NCBI GenBank assembly: GCA_019915015.1
Contig: JAHBBC010000060.1
Span: forward strand, 1-64,000
Reading direction: 5' to 3'
DNA: 64,000 nt
DNA from: Auriscalpium vulgare
Taxonomy: Eukaryota > Basidiomycota > Agaricomycetes > Russulales > Auriscalpiaceae
Part shown: positions 1 through 10,648 of the stretch, one piece after another
Numbering within the stretch: position 1 is the first letter of the stretch
Layout of the letters: every line of letters starts with the position of its first letter
Notes under the pieces: generated by a model
Database searches by the model: none
What the model saw: only the letters and a program-made list of their open reading frames with translations
Told to the model about the DNA's origin: nothing
Made by a program: the position numbers and the translations under genes

Positions 1-870
1 TTTTATTGTACCAATTTCTGCTAATATTTTAATATAAATATTCCATCAAAATTGGCAAAGGTTATGTAATAGACCTTATAATTATCGTATTTTTTTAATT
101 GCAATACTTTTTATTGCAGTAATTATCATTGAATTACTATCAAAAAATCAGCTAAATAATACGATTTCTGATTTTTACCATCAAAGTACAATAGAATAAG
201 GGGTATGAATATTATTATATAATATAGTTTCTATGTCCATAGTTAAGAATTTTTCATTAATAGTTTTCTTTGTAGAAAGTTTACTAATGAATTTACCTGT
301 TTTATCAACTGTTATAACTAGCTGATTATCTACGAAGATAAAGGTTTTAGTACCAATTTTTCTAATAAATGTATTTATTTTTCCTCTATTAATGTATCAG
401 TATAACTAAAAATAATATCTCCAAGTCTATATATTACCACATAATTATTTGAGTATTATTCTCAACTTTAGTTTCAATAAGAACTGTATTTCTATTATTA
501 ACTTGAATAAAATAAGTTCCTTCTACGAATCGGATTAATTTTCCATATTCTAAAGGATTAAATGTTATAGGTAATTTAAAGATGATAAGTTTTAAAATTA
601 GTAGTTGGTGTTATTTCAGTTTTATCTTCTTTCTTTTCTAAAGCACCATCTTTGATACTATAGGCAAAATCGATTGAAATTACTGCTTGTTCACTATAAT
701 ATTCACTTTTGTCTTCTATTGTGATAAAATAACTTTAATAAATTAGTTTTATCTAATTTACTTAATTTCTGAAGACGACCTATCGTTGCATAACCACCTG
801 TAAACCATTGAATTCTAAATAATATAACAAATGTTTATCCTTAGGAATATTACTTACTATATTTTTTCTT
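1..870 (-). pseudogene. dpo: Degenerate family B DNA polymerase (dpo), N-terminal exonuclease part
   Basis: The minus strand keeps recognisable pieces of a protein-primed, plasmid-type family B DNA polymerase, spread over different frames with stops between. The Exo I motif TMDIET is encoded near 226-240, and the Exo II motif FANFDGIF near 20-50. Upstream fragments, such as one reading FTGGYATIGRLQKLSKLDK, match the pre-exonuclease region only loosely. Known: such polymerases in fungal mtDNA usually come from integrated linear mitochondrial plasmids. The polymerase domain would lie to the left of position 1, so the copy is cut by the window edge as well as broken. It cannot encode an active enzyme as written. 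Confidence 0.75.
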
Positions 871-1398
871 TTCAAAAAAAAGGTATTAATGTATGTTTCT
901 AGATTATCTCTAGTTAATAAAATATTATTTGTATTTATTTTATAATTATGTCAATTTTTCATATTTTTATATTTAGTATGCAATTGCTTAATTTATGATA
1001 GTTAATAATCAAATTAAATACAATAAATGATAATACTTCTAACAATGTAGAATTAGCTTTTTTAAAACTAATATAGTATTTTAATACAGTTTTAATACTG
1101 TATGCACAATCTTAATCAATTATTTCATATAGTTATTTAAAATAAATATTTAAATCTTTACCATTTGTGTAATTTTTAGTCACAAAAAGGTATTTTGTTG
1201 TTGTACTTCTTTAATGAAGATCATTTTGTAACACCATAAAAGGGTAACTCACTCCTGAGTTCACAATATGAACGATCTGATTCTTAAGATATTTTAAGTA
1301 ACTTATATTTTATCATTAATTACATTCATTTATTTAATTTTTATGGCTCCGCCGGCTCGCTATACCTTATTTATTTTAATATTCATATTATAAAAACT
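871..1398. other. Intergenic, dpo remnant to trnM
   Basis: This is AT-rich sequence with no convincing ORF. A short GC-rich patch near 1345-1362 is of the kind scattered across the genome. Nothing else is visible. Confidence 0.5.
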
Positions 1399-1470
1399 AG
1401 CTGAAATAGTTTAAAAGGTTAAACATACATTCATGACGGTAACCAAAGGTTCGATTCCTTTTTTTCGGCT
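1399..1470 (+). tRNA. trnM(cau): tRNA-Met-like (CAU)
   Basis: A 7-bp acceptor stem (AGCTGAA with TTCGGCT), a D arm (GTTT/AAAC) and a T arm (AAAGG/CCTTT) are all good. The anticodon would be CAT. The anticodon stem pairs badly: only one Watson-Crick pair when a 7-nt loop is placed around CAT. It lies about 75 nt upstream of rnl and could be a decaying or edited tRNA. Two better CAU tRNAs exist at 49696 and 60852. Confidence 0.6.
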
Positions 1471-1524
1471 TTACAATTTATTTAAATAAATATAAATAAA
1501 TAAAATAAATATTAAAAAAAAAAT

Positions 1525-1545
1525 AAAAAAGATAGTTTAAAATTT
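1525..1545 (+). promoter_or_regulatory. Element shared by the 5' flanks of rnl and rns
   Basis: The stretch AAAAAAGATAGTTTAAAA occurs here, just ahead of the first recognisable rnl sequence. It occurs again at 37591-37612 ahead of rns. A role as rRNA promoter or processing site is inferred from position only. Confidence 0.4.
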
Positions 1546-4500
1546 TAATAACATATAAAAGTATCGATGACAATTAGTATAAACATCAAATAGTATTTTA
1601 AAGGAGTTATTAAGGATAACTAGCAATTTATAAAAAAGGAGGAATTATCCAATGCCACAAATTATATATAATAAAAAATAAAAATATTAAAAATTAATTT
1701 GCCTAAGAATAAATTAATTTTATGATCATTTTGGGGTTAATGGTTTAAAAGCCATTAGTCGTCTGTTTATTATAAAAAAATTAAAAATTGTGGCGATCCT
1801 AAGGGAAACCTTATTTATATATACTTCCTGAAGCAAAACATTGTATTAGGAAAGGAAAGGAAATCAACCGAGACTCCGAAAGTAATGGTGAGTGAAATCG
1901 GATTAGCCAAAAGATTAAAATAATTTGAAATAATATATATAATTCTATTTGAAATGGGTTGGAATACCATTAATTATAGAAATTATTTATATTAATAATA
2001 AATTAAATAATTTTTTATTTAATAATTATTATTCAAAGAAGGTATTCAGTCCTGTAGAATTATTAAAATTTTATTTAAAAGTACGACGAGAGAAAACTTG
2101 TCGGAATATAGGGGTACCATCCTCTAAGGCTAAGTATTATAAATTTAGCGATAGTGAAAAGTACTGTAAAGGAAAAGTTGAAAAAGTGAGTTGTATAACG
2201 AAATGAAATAGACTTGAATTAGTAACTCTATAAGCAGTCGAAGTTTTAATTATAAAATGACGGCGTACCTTTTGCATAATGGGTCAGTAAGTAATGGGAG
2301 TAGCAAGGTTAAAAGCCCTAGCGAAAGCGACTGGACTATTAGTATAAAAAGAATTTAATTTTTATTTTCTTTTATAAATATTTTATTTATTTTAAATAAT
2401 AATAGAATTATCCCTTATTTTTTTTATTTTAATTAAAAAAACTAAAAATATAAGTGATTTATTTACTTTATATAGTGTTGGGTTAAGTTACTTCTATTAG
2501 ACCCGAAGCCAGTTGATCTTTCCAAGACCAGATTATAATGGATCGAACGGTTGAATGTTGCATAATTCTCCGAAGAGTTTTGGAAGCGGTGAAATGCCAA
2601 TCTTAACTGGTGATAGCTGGTTTTCTACGAAACATATTTAAGTATGACATCTATACAAAATTTATGAAGGTACAGCACGGCAATTCCCAATTAATTTTAG
2701 AATAGTAAAATTTAAAAAGTTACTATATCTATTAAGCGTTTAGGTTGCGGGACCTCGAAAATCTTACCAATGGAAGCGAAACTCGGAAGTACATAAATTG
2801 ATGATAGATATTCAGACTGCTCATGATAAGTTGGGTAGTCAAGACGGAAACAGCCGAGAACATGGATCAAGGTCCCGAATGATTATTAAGTGAAATTAAG
2901 GAAGTAACACATTGAATGCAGCTGTAAAGTGAGCCTGGTAGTCGCTATCTTTTAATGACCGTTGTAACAACGTAGCAGCCTTTAGATTGTTGCACCGAAA
3001 ATTTAACGGGTCTAAATAATCAACCGATATCCTGTTGATTAAAAATATTTCTTTTTAATATTTAATTATTTAATTATTTAATTATTAAATTCTCTTATTT
3101 TTAATTTAGGTAGTAGAACATTCAGTATAACTATTGATAAACAGTGTTTCATTGTTTGGAAGTAACTGAAGAGATAATGCTGACATGAGTAACGTAAAAA
3201 GAAGTTATAATACTTCTCGCCGAATACGAAAGGGTTATAAGGAAAGGTTAAACCGCCTTATGTTAATGCGGCCTCTAAGGTTCAAAACCAATGTTTTGAC
3301 TGATGAGTAGTATACTGAAAGTCCATATGGTAAATATAATGGACCAGGAAAATTAAGTATATTAATTTAAATTATTTTTTTCATTATATAATTTTTATAT
3401 TATATTGATTTAAAGTATTAGTTGTAATTTTTATTGAGTAAAATTAATTTAAATTATCTTTATATAATTTTTATTAAATATAATTATTAATATTATATAA
3501 TTAAATAGTTATAATTTATTTTTTAAATTAAAATTATTTAGCCTATTGGTCATTTTGTTAAATATTCTCGGCCTAGCCACTAATATTTAATCTTAAAAGC
3601 CGGAGCCTGAAATGGTGCCAAGATAGATTAATAATTTTTTATTAAATGGTCTTTAATAATTAATTTTGATCAAAAAAATAATTTAAATTAAGATTAAAAC
3701 TACCGTACCCTAAACCGACACAGGTTCGTAAGTAGAGTATACTAAGGCGTAGAGCTAAAAGTTGTTAAGGAACTCGGCAAGTTCTCCTCATAAGTTTGAC
3801 GATAAGAGGAACCGTTAATATTTTTATTAGCCATAATTTAAATTAATTATACGGTATAATAAAATCGGAGGCCCCGACTGTTTACTAAAAACACAATTCA
3901 GAGCAATGATTAATATCATAGTATTCTGAATGAAATTTGCCCAATGCCATTAATATAAGAGAGGTAATAGGAAACTGTTACTAATCGAAAGTCTGGTTAA
4001 TAGCGGTCTTAACTATGAGGATCCAAAGGTAGCAAAATAAATTGGCCATTAAATGTGGTCCGGTATCAATAATGTAACGATGGTCTCACTGTCTCTACAA
4101 CTTGCTCAGTGAAATTGAATTACCCGTGCAGATGCGGGTTACCTCCAGGGGGACGGGAAGACCCTATGCAGCTTTACTGTAGTTAGTTATCATGTTAATA
4201 AAATTCTTAGTTAATAGTAATTAGGGAAGTCGATAGACAATAAATGGAATACCTTAAAGCTAAGATTTTATCAATGTTTACCTTATAAGTTTTTATATTT
4301 ATTTAAAAATAAAGGAGAGTTGACTAATTGGCAGTTTGACTGGGGCGGTCGTCTTTAATAGAGTAGCAAAGTACATCCAAATATTTTAATTTTAATAATA
4401 ATATTTTAGCAATTTAATATTCAGACAGAAACATAGATTTTAAATAATAAATCAATTAATTATAAATAACTTTTTATAAAGGTATGCTAGAAATTGAATG

Positions 4501-5450
4501 GAGATCAATCAACCAGTGAAGGGTTATGTAGGGCGTAATGGCGGAAAGCATGCTTAACTGAAAGACTTAGAAGTCGCACAGATACGTAAGTAGGGCATAG
4601 TGACCCCTCGTTATTTTATGGAATAGACGGGGATCAATCGATAAAAGTTACGCTAGGGATAACAGGCTGATAGCCGGCGAGAGTACACATTGTCCCGGCT
4701 GTTTGGCACCTTAACTAAAATTTACATTAAATCTTTTTTTTTTGTAGATTTCAAATCAGATAAGATTTCAAATCAGAGAATTTGTTTTTAATAAAAATTT
4801 ATAATACATCGGGGATTTTAAATAATAATGTTTAATTAGAAGTTGGCTATAGGCTGGAACACCCTTAGAGCTTTAAATACTATACAGTGAGAAGATTAAT
4901 AGTTAAAATTTTAAAGATTGGGCAATCAGCAGGGAAGTTATTTAGAATAGGTAATAGCTACTGTAAATTAAAACTATCTAACCCCTCAACGACTACACGC
5001 CAACATCCAGCTGCTTCATTAATTGTATTCTTAATGCTGGATGAAGATATAGTCTAAACTTAACTGAAAAGTTAAGAATTTTAATAATTTTTTTAAATTT
5101 AAATTAATTCTTAAAATAAAATGCGATGTCGACTCATCCTATCCTCCGGGGGAAGAAGCTTGGAAGGGTTCGGCTGTTCGCCGATTAAAAGGGTACGCGA
5201 GTTGGGTTTAATACGACGTGAGTCAGTATGGTCCCTATCTTCTGGAGGGACAAATAGTAAAAAGGGGCAGACCTTCTAGTACGAAAGGATCAATAGGCTG
5301 TGTTTCTCTAGTGTACCAATTGTTGAAATAAATTTTTTATTTTGTTGTAATTAATTATAAGTATGCATAGTTGGGTAGCCACAAACATAATAGATAAGCG
5401 CTGAATGTATATAAAGCAAGAAACTAACCCCTAGATACTATCTTCAGATT
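1545..5450 (+). rRNA. rnl: Large subunit ribosomal RNA
   Basis: Conserved blocks occur in order. The domain II stretch reads CCGAAGCCAGTTGATC, and the domain V block near 4140-4190 includes GGGGGACGGGAAGACCC. The peptidyl-transferase segment near 4645-4690 includes GTTACGCTAGGGATAACAGG. The alpha-sarcin/ricin loop near 5275-5290 includes AGTACGAAAGGAT. Long AT-rich expansions interrupt variable regions (about 3360-3540 and 2350-2480). One group I intron (4712-5123) interrupts the peptidyl-transferase loop. An ATGATCAT palindrome lies in the 5' domain near 1720. Ends are estimated from conservation, to within roughly 30 bases. Confidence 0.93.
4712..5123 (+). mobile_element. Group I intron in rnl at the L2500 site, no ORF
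   Basis: The exons join as ...GGCACCT / CGATGTCG..., which recreates the conserved E. coli 2494-2510 sequence, with the break after U2500. The upstream exon ends in T and the intron ends in G, as group I introns require. R- and S-like core elements are visible: AACGACTACACGCC near 4987-5003 and GAAGATATAGTC near 5042-5053. At 412 nt there is no room for an endonuclease ORF and none is seen, so it is immobile or dependent on help in trans. Confidence 0.85.
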
Positions 5451-6273
5451 TCTCTCCTTTACTCTTTTTTTTTAAAATAATAAAGGTTATAATTTTTAAA
5501 TTCTTCCAAAATTTAAAGATAAAAGAGAATAATATCTGAATTTATAAGAAATAGAACATTTCTAAATAGGATGCAAATGAAAGTATTGTAAAGTATTAAG
5601 TTTAGCATTACTAATTTATTAAATAGACTTGATGTTTAAATTGTTTAAATAAATTTAATTAAAATAAATAACAAAAATAAATAAGCCTATATATTTATTT
5701 ATTTTATGGTCCGTATTTTTCCTACTTTCAATTCTATTTAATTATTTTTAAGTAGGTAAGTAGGACAAGGATATAAAATTTATATCTTAAGTATTATTTT
5801 AGTCTTTTACTTATTGATTTAACTGTCTTTTCAATAATAGTTCATAATTAAATAATTTTGGTTTTTTTGTTGTTAGTATTTTATAAAGTTAAATAATAAA
5901 GTAAATAAAAAAAGTATAAAAAGCTAAAATTATTTTCTTATATTTTGTTATAATTTAAGAATCGTTTGTTTTCTAAGCATTAAAATAAAATAATAATGAA
6001 TAATAAGACTAACCACACACATTTTTTTTTAACTTTTACTTTTACACAAGAAAATAAATAAAAGGATAATAATAAATTTAATAATAAAATAACTTAACAA
6101 AAATATTATAAACAAAATAGTATCATTATTACTAATTTTTATATATTTTATATAGTATATTATTATATAATAATTTAATATTTTATTATTAAAATAATAT
6201 TAATTTAATGCTTGAATTAAGAATGAAGCTTAATTATATGATCATAAAATAACTCTTGTTTGTTGAACCGAAT
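5451..6273. other. Intergenic after rnl
   Basis: This is AT-rich with no gene. The part at about 6118-6246 is a shortened copy of the repeat that also lies at 12052-12328 and 41150-41443. It carries the TGCTTGAATTAAG...AAGCTTAATTATATGA segment and ends in an ATGATCAT palindrome. Confidence 0.5.
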
Positions 6274-6312
6274 TGTGACCATTGTGGCCATTGTGGCCAT
6301 TGTGGCCATTGT
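6274..6312 (+). repeat. 9-bp minisatellite (TGTGGCCAT)n
   Basis: There are about four tandem 9-base units, the first carrying one substitution (GACCAT for GGCCAT). The array is GC-rich against its AT-rich surroundings and follows the repeat copy at 6118-6246. Confidence 0.85.
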
Positions 6313-6512
6313 AAGGGGGAAGGTAAAATTTCGAATTTTTTAAATTCTAAGTCCTTTAATTACTATTAATTTTATTTATTTATAAATTTATAAATTTAAT
6401 AAAATAACAGTACTTAGGAGTATAGTATAGAAAAAATAATTTTTTATCATCTATAAAAAAAAAAGATAAGAGATGTACTTAACTTCGGATATTTTAAAAT
6501 TTATTTATTAAC

Positions 6513-6587
6513 TTAAATAGTTAATAAGGTATATATATTTCACAACACAGTAAGTGCTGTAACAGTATAAATAATTTTTGATAACAT
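6513..6587 (-). CDS. 24-codon ORF behind a copied atp9 leader
   Basis: A short open frame begins with ATG at 6587, begins MLSKIIYTV and ends at TAA. I do not recognise it. The interest lies in its 5' side: the bases ahead of its ATG (6588-6668) repeat the atp9 leader, and the start codon aligns with that of atp9. After the start Met-Leu the product does not resemble Atp9. It may be a chance frame left when a leader was copied. Confidence 0.25.
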
Positions 6588-6668
6588 ATTTTGTTTTATT
6601 GTTATTTTTTTTAAGATAGCGTCTAACATATACAATAATTTAAAAAGTATACTCTTTTATTATAATAT
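6588..6668 (-). promoter_or_regulatory. Copy of the atp9 5' leader
   Basis: About 57 bases (6612-6668) are nearly identical to 13409-13466, directly upstream of atp9, in the same orientation. The shared stretch begins TTAAGATAGCGTCTAACATA on the plus strand. It runs straight into a cox3-type leader copy (6661-6783), so the two leaders are fused here. Confidence 0.75.
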
Positions 6669-6783
6669 TATAAATAATAATTAAATTAATATTTATAATT
6701 ACTACATTATTATTAAACAAATTAACGAATTCGTATTATAGTTACTTAAAGAAAATAAAGATTTATATTAATTAATTTTATTT
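6661..6783 (-). promoter_or_regulatory. Partial cox3-type leader, copy 1
   Basis: This carries the diagnostic block AACGAATTCGTATTATAGTT and the flanking ACTACATTATTATTAAAC, as found in reverse complement upstream of cox3. The 3' third of the leader is missing and is replaced by the atp9-type leader. Confidence 0.75.
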
Positions 6784-7023
6784 AATTAATTTTATTTAAT
6801 TCTTTTGAAGTAAGGTGAAGATAAATATTTTTATTATTAATTAGGCTTATACTATTCTTTTTTTTTTTTAACAAAGACAAACATAAAAAGAGGTAGGGGG
6901 GTAGTTACAATATAAAGCTTCTTACTTAAATTAAAAAGATGTTTAACACTATAAATAAATAAATTAGAAGTATTAAAACAAAAATAATCAAGGTTTTAGA
7001 ATGAAGTGTAATTATATAATCTT

Positions 7024-7578
7024 TTAACTCAGGAATTTACTTATTCTATTAATATCTTCAATTTCATTTAAAATAAATTTAGGTCAATTTCTAGGAATAT
7101 TTTTAAATTCTAGTTCATAGAATAATTTATATTTTAAATATATTAAAAAGTATATAAATATAAAACATATAGCATATATTAGTATTAACCATTTAATAAT
7201 ATACATTTCTTTATAAATAACACTCATAATAGAAACAAATATTCTTAGAGGATAATTATACTTATCATCCAAGTTAAAATAATATTTTAAAATAAAACAC
7301 CAAATTTATATACAAATACTTGAATATTTAATCAACTTAAACCAATTAATATTATTATTTTTGAATATTTTTGTAATAAATCCTAAAAATAAAGATTTAC
7401 TTATATTGTTGTCTTTGTCTAAATTAGAAGAAGATGGAGTATTATCAGGTAGATCTATATCAGATGGTAAACCAATAGGACCTACTAAGAATAATATTAA
7501 CAATAATGAGAAAGAACAGAAAATATTAAAAATTAAGATTTGATCTTGAAAACTAAAGCTATTTAAAAATCTATTCAT
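7024..7578 (-). pseudogene. Broken copy of the orf453 C-terminal half
   Basis: From about codon 32 the frame parallels orf453. The shared segment DNTPSSSNLDKDNNISKSL is followed by a Lys-rich stretch, then by a tract reading EMYIIKWLILIYA with the conserved EFKNIPRN after it. Where orf453 has a TGA Trp codon, this copy has an in-frame TAA (7306-7308), which splits it in two. The N-terminal part differs from orf453. It belongs to the tandem segmental duplication (about 6.66-8.19 kb against 9.89-12.69 kb). Confidence 0.7.
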
Positions 7579-7805
7579 TGATTAAAAGCAGAAAGTAAGG
7601 CATCTAATATTGAGCTGTTAATTACATCATTACCTATTACACTGGAGACTGAATCATTTGATCCATAGTAGACAAAGGCACAGACACAGAAGTTAAGATT
7701 TTTAAGATTATAATAATTCTTAAGTAGTATTATATCTAGTAATGAATTAAAATATAAATCTTTTTTTTTTATTAATAAATTAATAATAATGTACCGAAAA
7801 GCCAA
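7563..7805 (-). pseudogene. Unrecognised ORF fragment upstream of the orf453-like remnant
   Basis: This is an 80-codon frame beginning MAFRYIIINL. It ends by overlapping the start of the orf453-like remnant by 16 bases in another frame. The pair looks like one former ORF broken by a frameshift. I do not recognise the sequence, and the middle part (SNDSVSSVIGNDVINSS) has no clear match in the window. Confidence 0.35.
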
Positions 7806-7849
7806 GTAACTAAATTCAAAACTATTGTATAATAAGTTTAATAAAAAAA

Positions 7850-8190
7850 TTTATTTATTTTTACTAATTTAATAATGGACTTTGGTGGACTTTTTTTTTA
7901 AGTCAAAATTCAGCAAATAGTTCTGGTTAGTTTTATTATTCAATCCCTATAACCTAATATTAACATATTTACTCTATTTGTCTCCCAGTCTTAGTAAGAC
8001 TAGACAAGAAAAAGCTCTACACACTACTCTCTTTTTATTCTGTTTGTGTTTAGATAAGATAATGCATAGAACATTCTTTACCTAAACTAATTTTTGTTTT
8101 ATTATAATAGTTTGTTTGGTTTTTAACTAAGAAATAGAATAAGAGTAACTATTATATTTAATAAGTTACTTTACTATATTTTTTTTGTAA
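7850..8190. repeat. Direct repeat, copy A (partner 12466-12693)
   Basis: Long shared runs include TAATAATGGACTTT, AAGTCAAAATTCAGCAAATAG, GATAATGCATAGAACATTCT and AATAGAATAAGAGTAACTAT, in the same order and strand at both sites. This copy has a 100-base insertion. Confidence 0.9.
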
Positions 8191-8337
8191 TGGGTGGAAT
8201 AGTTAAATTTTAATTCGCTTTATAAGGGGAAATTAAAATTTAAATAAGCTTTTGTTTATGATGTAAATTAAATTATATTATGATAAATTCTAAAGCTAAA
8301 TTGAGAGGCCAGTAGTAAATAAGTTGGTGTAACCAAA

Positions 8338-8440
8338 GATGAAAATTTATTTTATTTGATGAAAATTTATTTTATTTGATGAAAATTTATTTTATTTGAT
8401 GAAAATTTATTTTATTTTATTTTATTTTATTTTATTTTAT
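8338..8440 (+). repeat. Tandem repeat, 20-bp unit
   Basis: Three full units of GAAAATTTATTTTATTTGAT and one partial unit run on into an ATTTT-type simple repeat. Confidence 0.9.
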
Positions 8441-8543
8441 TTTTTTTTTTTAAGATTTAAAAATAAATATGTTCTATTGTTTTTTTTTAAAATATTAAGT
8501 TCTTTTTTGCTTATTCATTTAGAATAGTAAGACATATCATTTT

Positions 8544-9806
8544 TTAATAATAAATCTGCAATGAATTTATAATGATTAAAAAATGCCTGAGTATTATTAT
8601 TATTACTATTATTTTAGTATCTTTTTTTTCTTTTGTAGATTTAAGATTAATTACATAAAACCTAGGATATAAAATAAACAAACCTTTGTAATCGAAAAAA
8701 TAAATTCTATAAAATTGATTAGAGTACAATTTTTCAATTAAAAATGATAAATTGTATAAGCAATCTATATAATGATCTAAATATTTTTTCTCTTTTTCTT
8801 TCTTTTTATTTTTTTCCAAGTTTAGAATACTATTTTCTAATAAATAAATTATACCTAGAATATCTATTACTATATTTTTAGCTTCTGAAATGCTTTTCCA
8901 TTTAGCCGTAATAAAGTTATATCCTATCACATTTTCTTGATTATTCTTAATACTTTCCATTTTTTCTTTTTCTTTTAATTCAGGAGATGTATTATCTATT
9001 CTGGTTAATTCATCCATAAAGTTAAAGTTACCTGTAATAAAATTTAAGTATTTTCTTGATATAGTATTATCCTTAACCACATTTAATTTATGGGATTCTT
9101 GTATAATACTATTATTTAAATATAGATTATTAAGTAGTAATAAAAACTTTGTTAAATTAGTTTCTACAGTAGAGAGTAAATGCCGTTTTGTATTGTATCC
9201 CCCAAAAATTCTAATGTTTACACTTCTAAAAATAAAATTTATTACTGGTCAGGGAATTTCCTCAAAGATAAATATAAAATTTTGAAAGGGGTGATTATGA
9301 TTTAGAAATAGTTTTTCTTTTGAACCTCATCTTTCTTTTATTCTTTGCATGGCTAAATCATAGTGTTCCTCCTCTTTAATAGGGTCACTAAAATTGTAAT
9401 TAGGGTTAAAATTATCTATAGTATTTTTATAAATTACTCTGGCGTAATAGTCTTCCTTATTATTTAGAATATTTGTAATATAATCAAAAATATTTTCCCT
9501 ATAAAATTTTAAATGTGCGGTTTCAATTAGTCTTTCTCCACCTTTAGGTACTGGTTTTATCGTAAAATTAATTACAGTGAAGTTAGATTTTTTAAAAAAA
9601 TCTGTGTTACTTAGGAGATCGTAATTTGTTTTCAATTTTTGAATATCGATTTCATAGGGGTAGTTTGTAATAGAGCAGACAGCATTCGTTTTATTTAAAC
9701 TTTTTTTATCCAGTATATACTCTATCTTAGATCTATCATCGTCCTGACCTTTAACTCTTACGATCGAAGCGATGATTTGTAATTTTTTTTGTTTTAAATT
9801 TGTCAT
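8544..9806 (-). CDS. orf420, unrecognised hypothetical protein
   Basis: One open frame of 420 codons when TGA is read as Trp, beginning MTNLKQKKLQIIASIVRVKG. I do not recognise it. The N-terminal two thirds looks soluble and charged. A Lys/Glu-rich, probably coiled stretch follows (around residues 320-345), and the C-terminus (last 30 residues) is hydrophobic, so it may be tail-anchored. It has no LAGLIDADG or GIY-YIG motif and no polymerase motif I can see. Its ATG lies 35 bases from a complete cox3-type leader copy (9841-9992). Length and lack of frame damage suggest it is under selection or recently acquired. Confidence 0.6.
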
Positions 9807-9840
9807 TTGTTATTTTTTATTTTTGTTTTTTAAATTTTAT

Positions 9841-9992
9841 TTACACTATAGCTCTTAATGTATATTTAATCTCTTTATTAAGATCTTATATTATAAATAA
9901 TAATAAATTAATATTTATAATTACTACATTATTATTAAACAAATTAACGAATTCGTATTATAGTTGCTTAAATTAGATAAAGATTTATATTA
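9841..9992 (-). promoter_or_regulatory. cox3-type leader, copy 2 (ahead of orf420)
   Basis: In reverse complement this is almost identical to the leaders at 42914-43095 and 54094-54280. It includes AACTATAATACGAATTCGTT, AATAATGTAGTAATTATAAA and CATTAAGAGCTATAGTGT. It has the same orientation relative to the ORF as the authentic leader has to cox3. Confidence 0.9.
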
Positions 9993-10648
9993 TTATTTAA
10001 TTATTTTAATTTTTTTTTTTAAATAATATAAACTTATTTATTCTTTTAGTAATAATATAAACTTATTTATACTTTTATGTAAAAATGGAAGTTAAAAAAG
10101 ATGTTTAAACTATTTTTTTAATTCAATTACTTTTAATTATTTTGTGTGTAGGAACCGTAGGTTAGTATTAAAGTAGGAACAAAAGATAGGCTCCGTAGGC
10201 TCCGCAGGCCTTTGTATACTTAAAATAATCAGGGCTATTTTTGTTTTTTTTGTAGATAGGGGGACAAAGGCTTTTATTTACATTAAAAAAAAAAACAAAA
10301 AGCCGCCTACACATTACTTCTGTGGCACCTATGGGTTTATATATTAATTACCTAATGGTCAGGTTAAACTAGTTAAAAATACTTTTATTATTTTAATTGA
10401 TTCAAAAATTAATCTTTTAAAATATATATATATATTTATAGTCATGGAAGACAATGGTAAGTATGGTTCCGTATTTGTAATATAAATATTTATATTTATA
10501 TTTATTATTAATTAGGCTTAAACATATACTATTATTATTCTTATTCTTAGTCTTATTATTATTCTGATTAAAACAAACAAAAATAGGTAAATATTGTAAG
10601 TGGTAGGGGGAGTTATAATATGGAGCTTCTAACTTTATCAAATTATAA
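9993..10648. other. Intergenic, duplicated tail region
   Basis: This is AT-rich with no gene. About 10500-10648 parallels 6835-7000 (shared ATTATTAATTAGGCTTA and AACACTATAAATAAATAAAT), part of the tandem segmental duplication. A 9-bp-unit element lies at 10181-10232. Confidence 0.5.
10181..10232 (+). repeat. 9-bp-unit element (GGCTCCGCA type)
   Basis: Two to three imperfect 9-base units lead into GGCCTTTGTATACTTAAAAT and a CAGGGCT end. This is the same right end as at 20980, 35245 and 48660. Confidence 0.75.

Larger units (their letters stand above)
7806..8543. other. Intergenic with a repeat shared with 12.5 kb
   Basis: Positions 7850-8190 are a direct repeat of 12466-12693, interrupted here by about 100 extra bases (about 7937-8034) that contain a CTAGTCTTAC-like hairpin. 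The rest is AT-rich and includes a 20-bp tandem repeat at 8338-8440. Confidence 0.6.
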
